DNA from: an uncultured Thiohalocapsa sp.
Lineage (GTDB): Bacteria > Pseudomonadota > Gammaproteobacteria > Chromatiales > Chromatiaceae
DNA length: 64,000 bases
Direction: 5' to 3'
Assembly: GCF_913063425.1 (NCBI RefSeq)
Contig: NZ_CAJXYK010000009.1
Span: 90,029-154,028 of the forward strand
The stretch's first letter is position 1, and every line of letters begins with the position of its first letter. This document shows, in pieces, positions 62,929 through 64,000 of the stretch. The position numbers and the translations under genes are program-made. The notes under the pieces are model-generated. The model was not told the DNA's origin. It ran no database searches and saw nothing but the letters and a program-made list of their open reading frames with translations.

Positions 62929-64000
62929 ATGACGCACCAGCACCTGATCCATCGTCAGCATCAAGCCCGCCGCGCCCGGGCCGAGCTGCGCCTGCGCGCG
63001 CGGCAATTGCGCGCCGCCGCCGTCGGCGGCGCCGTGGCGCTCGGCGCCATCGCCGCGCCCGCGCCGGCCGCCACCGTCACCATCAACACCGCCGTGAACG
63101 GCACCCAGTTCATCGGCGGCGGCGATGACCTGGTCATCACCGCCGACGGCAGCATCAGCGCGCCGGGCCTCGGCAACGACGGCGTGCGCGAGTCCACGCG
63201 CGGCGCCAGCATCGGCAGCATCAGCAACGCCGGCAGCATCGAGGCCGGTTACGACACCGACGGTGCCGGCATCGGCGTCGTTGAGGCCACCGTCGAGGGC
63301 GACATCACCAACAGCGGCAGCATCGTCGCCATTGAGGCCATCAGCCTCGCCAGCGCAACCGTCAACGGCAACATCGCCAACAGCGGCAGCCTCGAGGGCG
63401 AGTTCTACGGTATCTCCGCCTGGTGGTCCGCCATTGCGGGTGCCATCCAGAACGAGGCCGGCGGGAGCATCGAGAGCATCGACGCCTTCGGCTTCTCCGG
63501 CATCGATCTATACCTCAGTTCGGTGTCCAACGGCATCAGCAATGCCGGCAGCATCACCGGGGGGTTTATGGACGCGATATACATCTCCAGCGCGGAGATC
63601 AACGGCGGCATCACCAACACCGGCAGCATCCAGGGCGGGGAAGATTTGGACTCCGGCGAAGTCGTATACGGCGGTTTGGGTGTCTATGGGAGCGCGGTGA
63701 TCACTGGCGGCATCACCAACAGCGGCAGCATCCAGGGCGACGACGAGGACGGCTTTGCCTGGACCGGCAGCATTTCCATCAGCACCCCGGCGCAGGTCAC
63801 GGGCGGCATCACCAACAGCGGCAGCCTCACCGGCCCTCTGCAGATCTTCGGCAGCGACGGCGCGGGCGGCGGTATCGATGTGACCAACAGCGGCGACATC
63901 GACCTGCAGAGCAGCCAGTCCGGCATCAGCGGCGACTTCACCCAGACCGGCACCGGCACCCTTGCCATGACGCTGATGAGCTTTAGCGATTACACCGGCG
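62929..64000 (+). CDS. Secreted NSGSI-repeat protein (paralogue 2), cut by the window end
   Basis: At least 357 codons with no stop before the window edge. The leader MTHQHLIHRQHQARRARA plus RLRARQLRAAAVGGAVALGA and the mature start TVTINTAVNGTQFIGGGDDL are near-copies of paralogue 1. So are GGITNTGSIQGG, GGITNSGSI, the LQIFGSDGAGGGIDVTNSGD block and SGDFTQTGTGTLAMTL. The middle differs by substitutions and small indels. GGAGGA lies six bases before the ATG. There is no TAGAAG element in the 98-bp gap, so it is probably cotranscribed with paralogue 1. The C-terminal sorting tag is beyond the window. Confidence 0.85.
   Translation, partial: MTHQHLIHRQHQARRARAELRLRARQLRAAAVGGAVALGAIAAPAPAATVTINTAVNGTQFIGGGDDLVITADGSISAPGLGNDGVRESTRGASIGSISNAGSIEAGYDTDGAGIGVVEATVEGDITNSGSIVAIEAISLASATVNGNIANSGSLEGEFYGISAWWSAIAGAIQNEAGGSIESIDAFGFSGIDLYLSSVSNGISNAGSITGGFMDAIYISSAEINGGITNTGSIQGGEDLDSGEVVYGGLGVYGSAVITGGITNSGSIQGDDEDGFAWTGSISISTPAQVTGGITNSGSLTGPLQIFGSDGAGGGIDVTNSGDIDLQSSQSGISGDFTQTGTGTLAMTLMSFSDYTG

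Overview
The window is about 64 kb of GC-rich chromosome from a gammaproteobacterium. Gene content and order suggest the Chromatiales/Ectothiorhodospiraceae neighbourhood (inference). Pointers are M23-secA-argJ-mutT/thiE, ampD and nadC near a DUF1631 gene, rppH-ptsP, pilMNOPQ-aroKB-gltBD, a lactate-dehydrogenase-like malate dehydrogenase, and a secreted Gly/Tyr-rich protein resembling sulfur-globule envelope proteins of sulfur oxidisers.

Layout. 0-6.2 kb: envelope peptidase, secA, argJ and a Nudix-ThiE fusion, tightly packed. 6.5-12.6 kb: LpxH-like phosphoesterase, ampD, a decayed P-II/CBS remnant, DUF1538, DUF1631 and nadC. 12.6-13.1 kb: sulfur-globule-like gene with an AT-rich promoter. 13.5-17.1 kb (minus strand): HAD phosphatase, then olsB-olsA-like acyltransferases and a GT4 glycosyltransferase (ornithine-lipid type operon). 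17.2-20.2 kb: rppH-ptsP. 20.3-22.3 kb: a Wzz/GNVR chain-length protein whose C-terminus looks like a degenerate tyrosine recombinase. 22.5-29.5 kb: hemE, uvrD, two small paralogous membrane proteins, an orphan TRAP binding protein, hemW, rpmE. 30-34 kb: malic enzyme, malate dehydrogenase and citrate synthase. 35-42 kb: type IV pilus operon pilMNOPQ and aroKB. 42.5-48.6 kb: gltBD, preceded by a strong sigma-54-like promoter and two NtrC-like sites.

From 48.7 to 54.5 kb lies an accessory island between gltD and ilvD. It holds an intact HigBA-like module, a broken transposase fused to a broken RepB-like primase, an Rpn-nuclease C-terminal scrap, a 0.7-kb second copy of the 3' half of gltD, and several decayed toxin-antitoxin modules, one with an apparently intact RelE-like toxin. 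After ilvD come DUF29 and an HTH regulator. The window ends in three large secreted repeat (beta-helix-like) proteins. They share an unusual long N-terminal leader; the two complete ones have PEP-CTERM-like C-termini, and two have the same promoter element. The third runs off the end.

All calls come from reading the sequence and recalled family knowledge; no database search was run. High GC produces long antisense ORFs, which were ignored.
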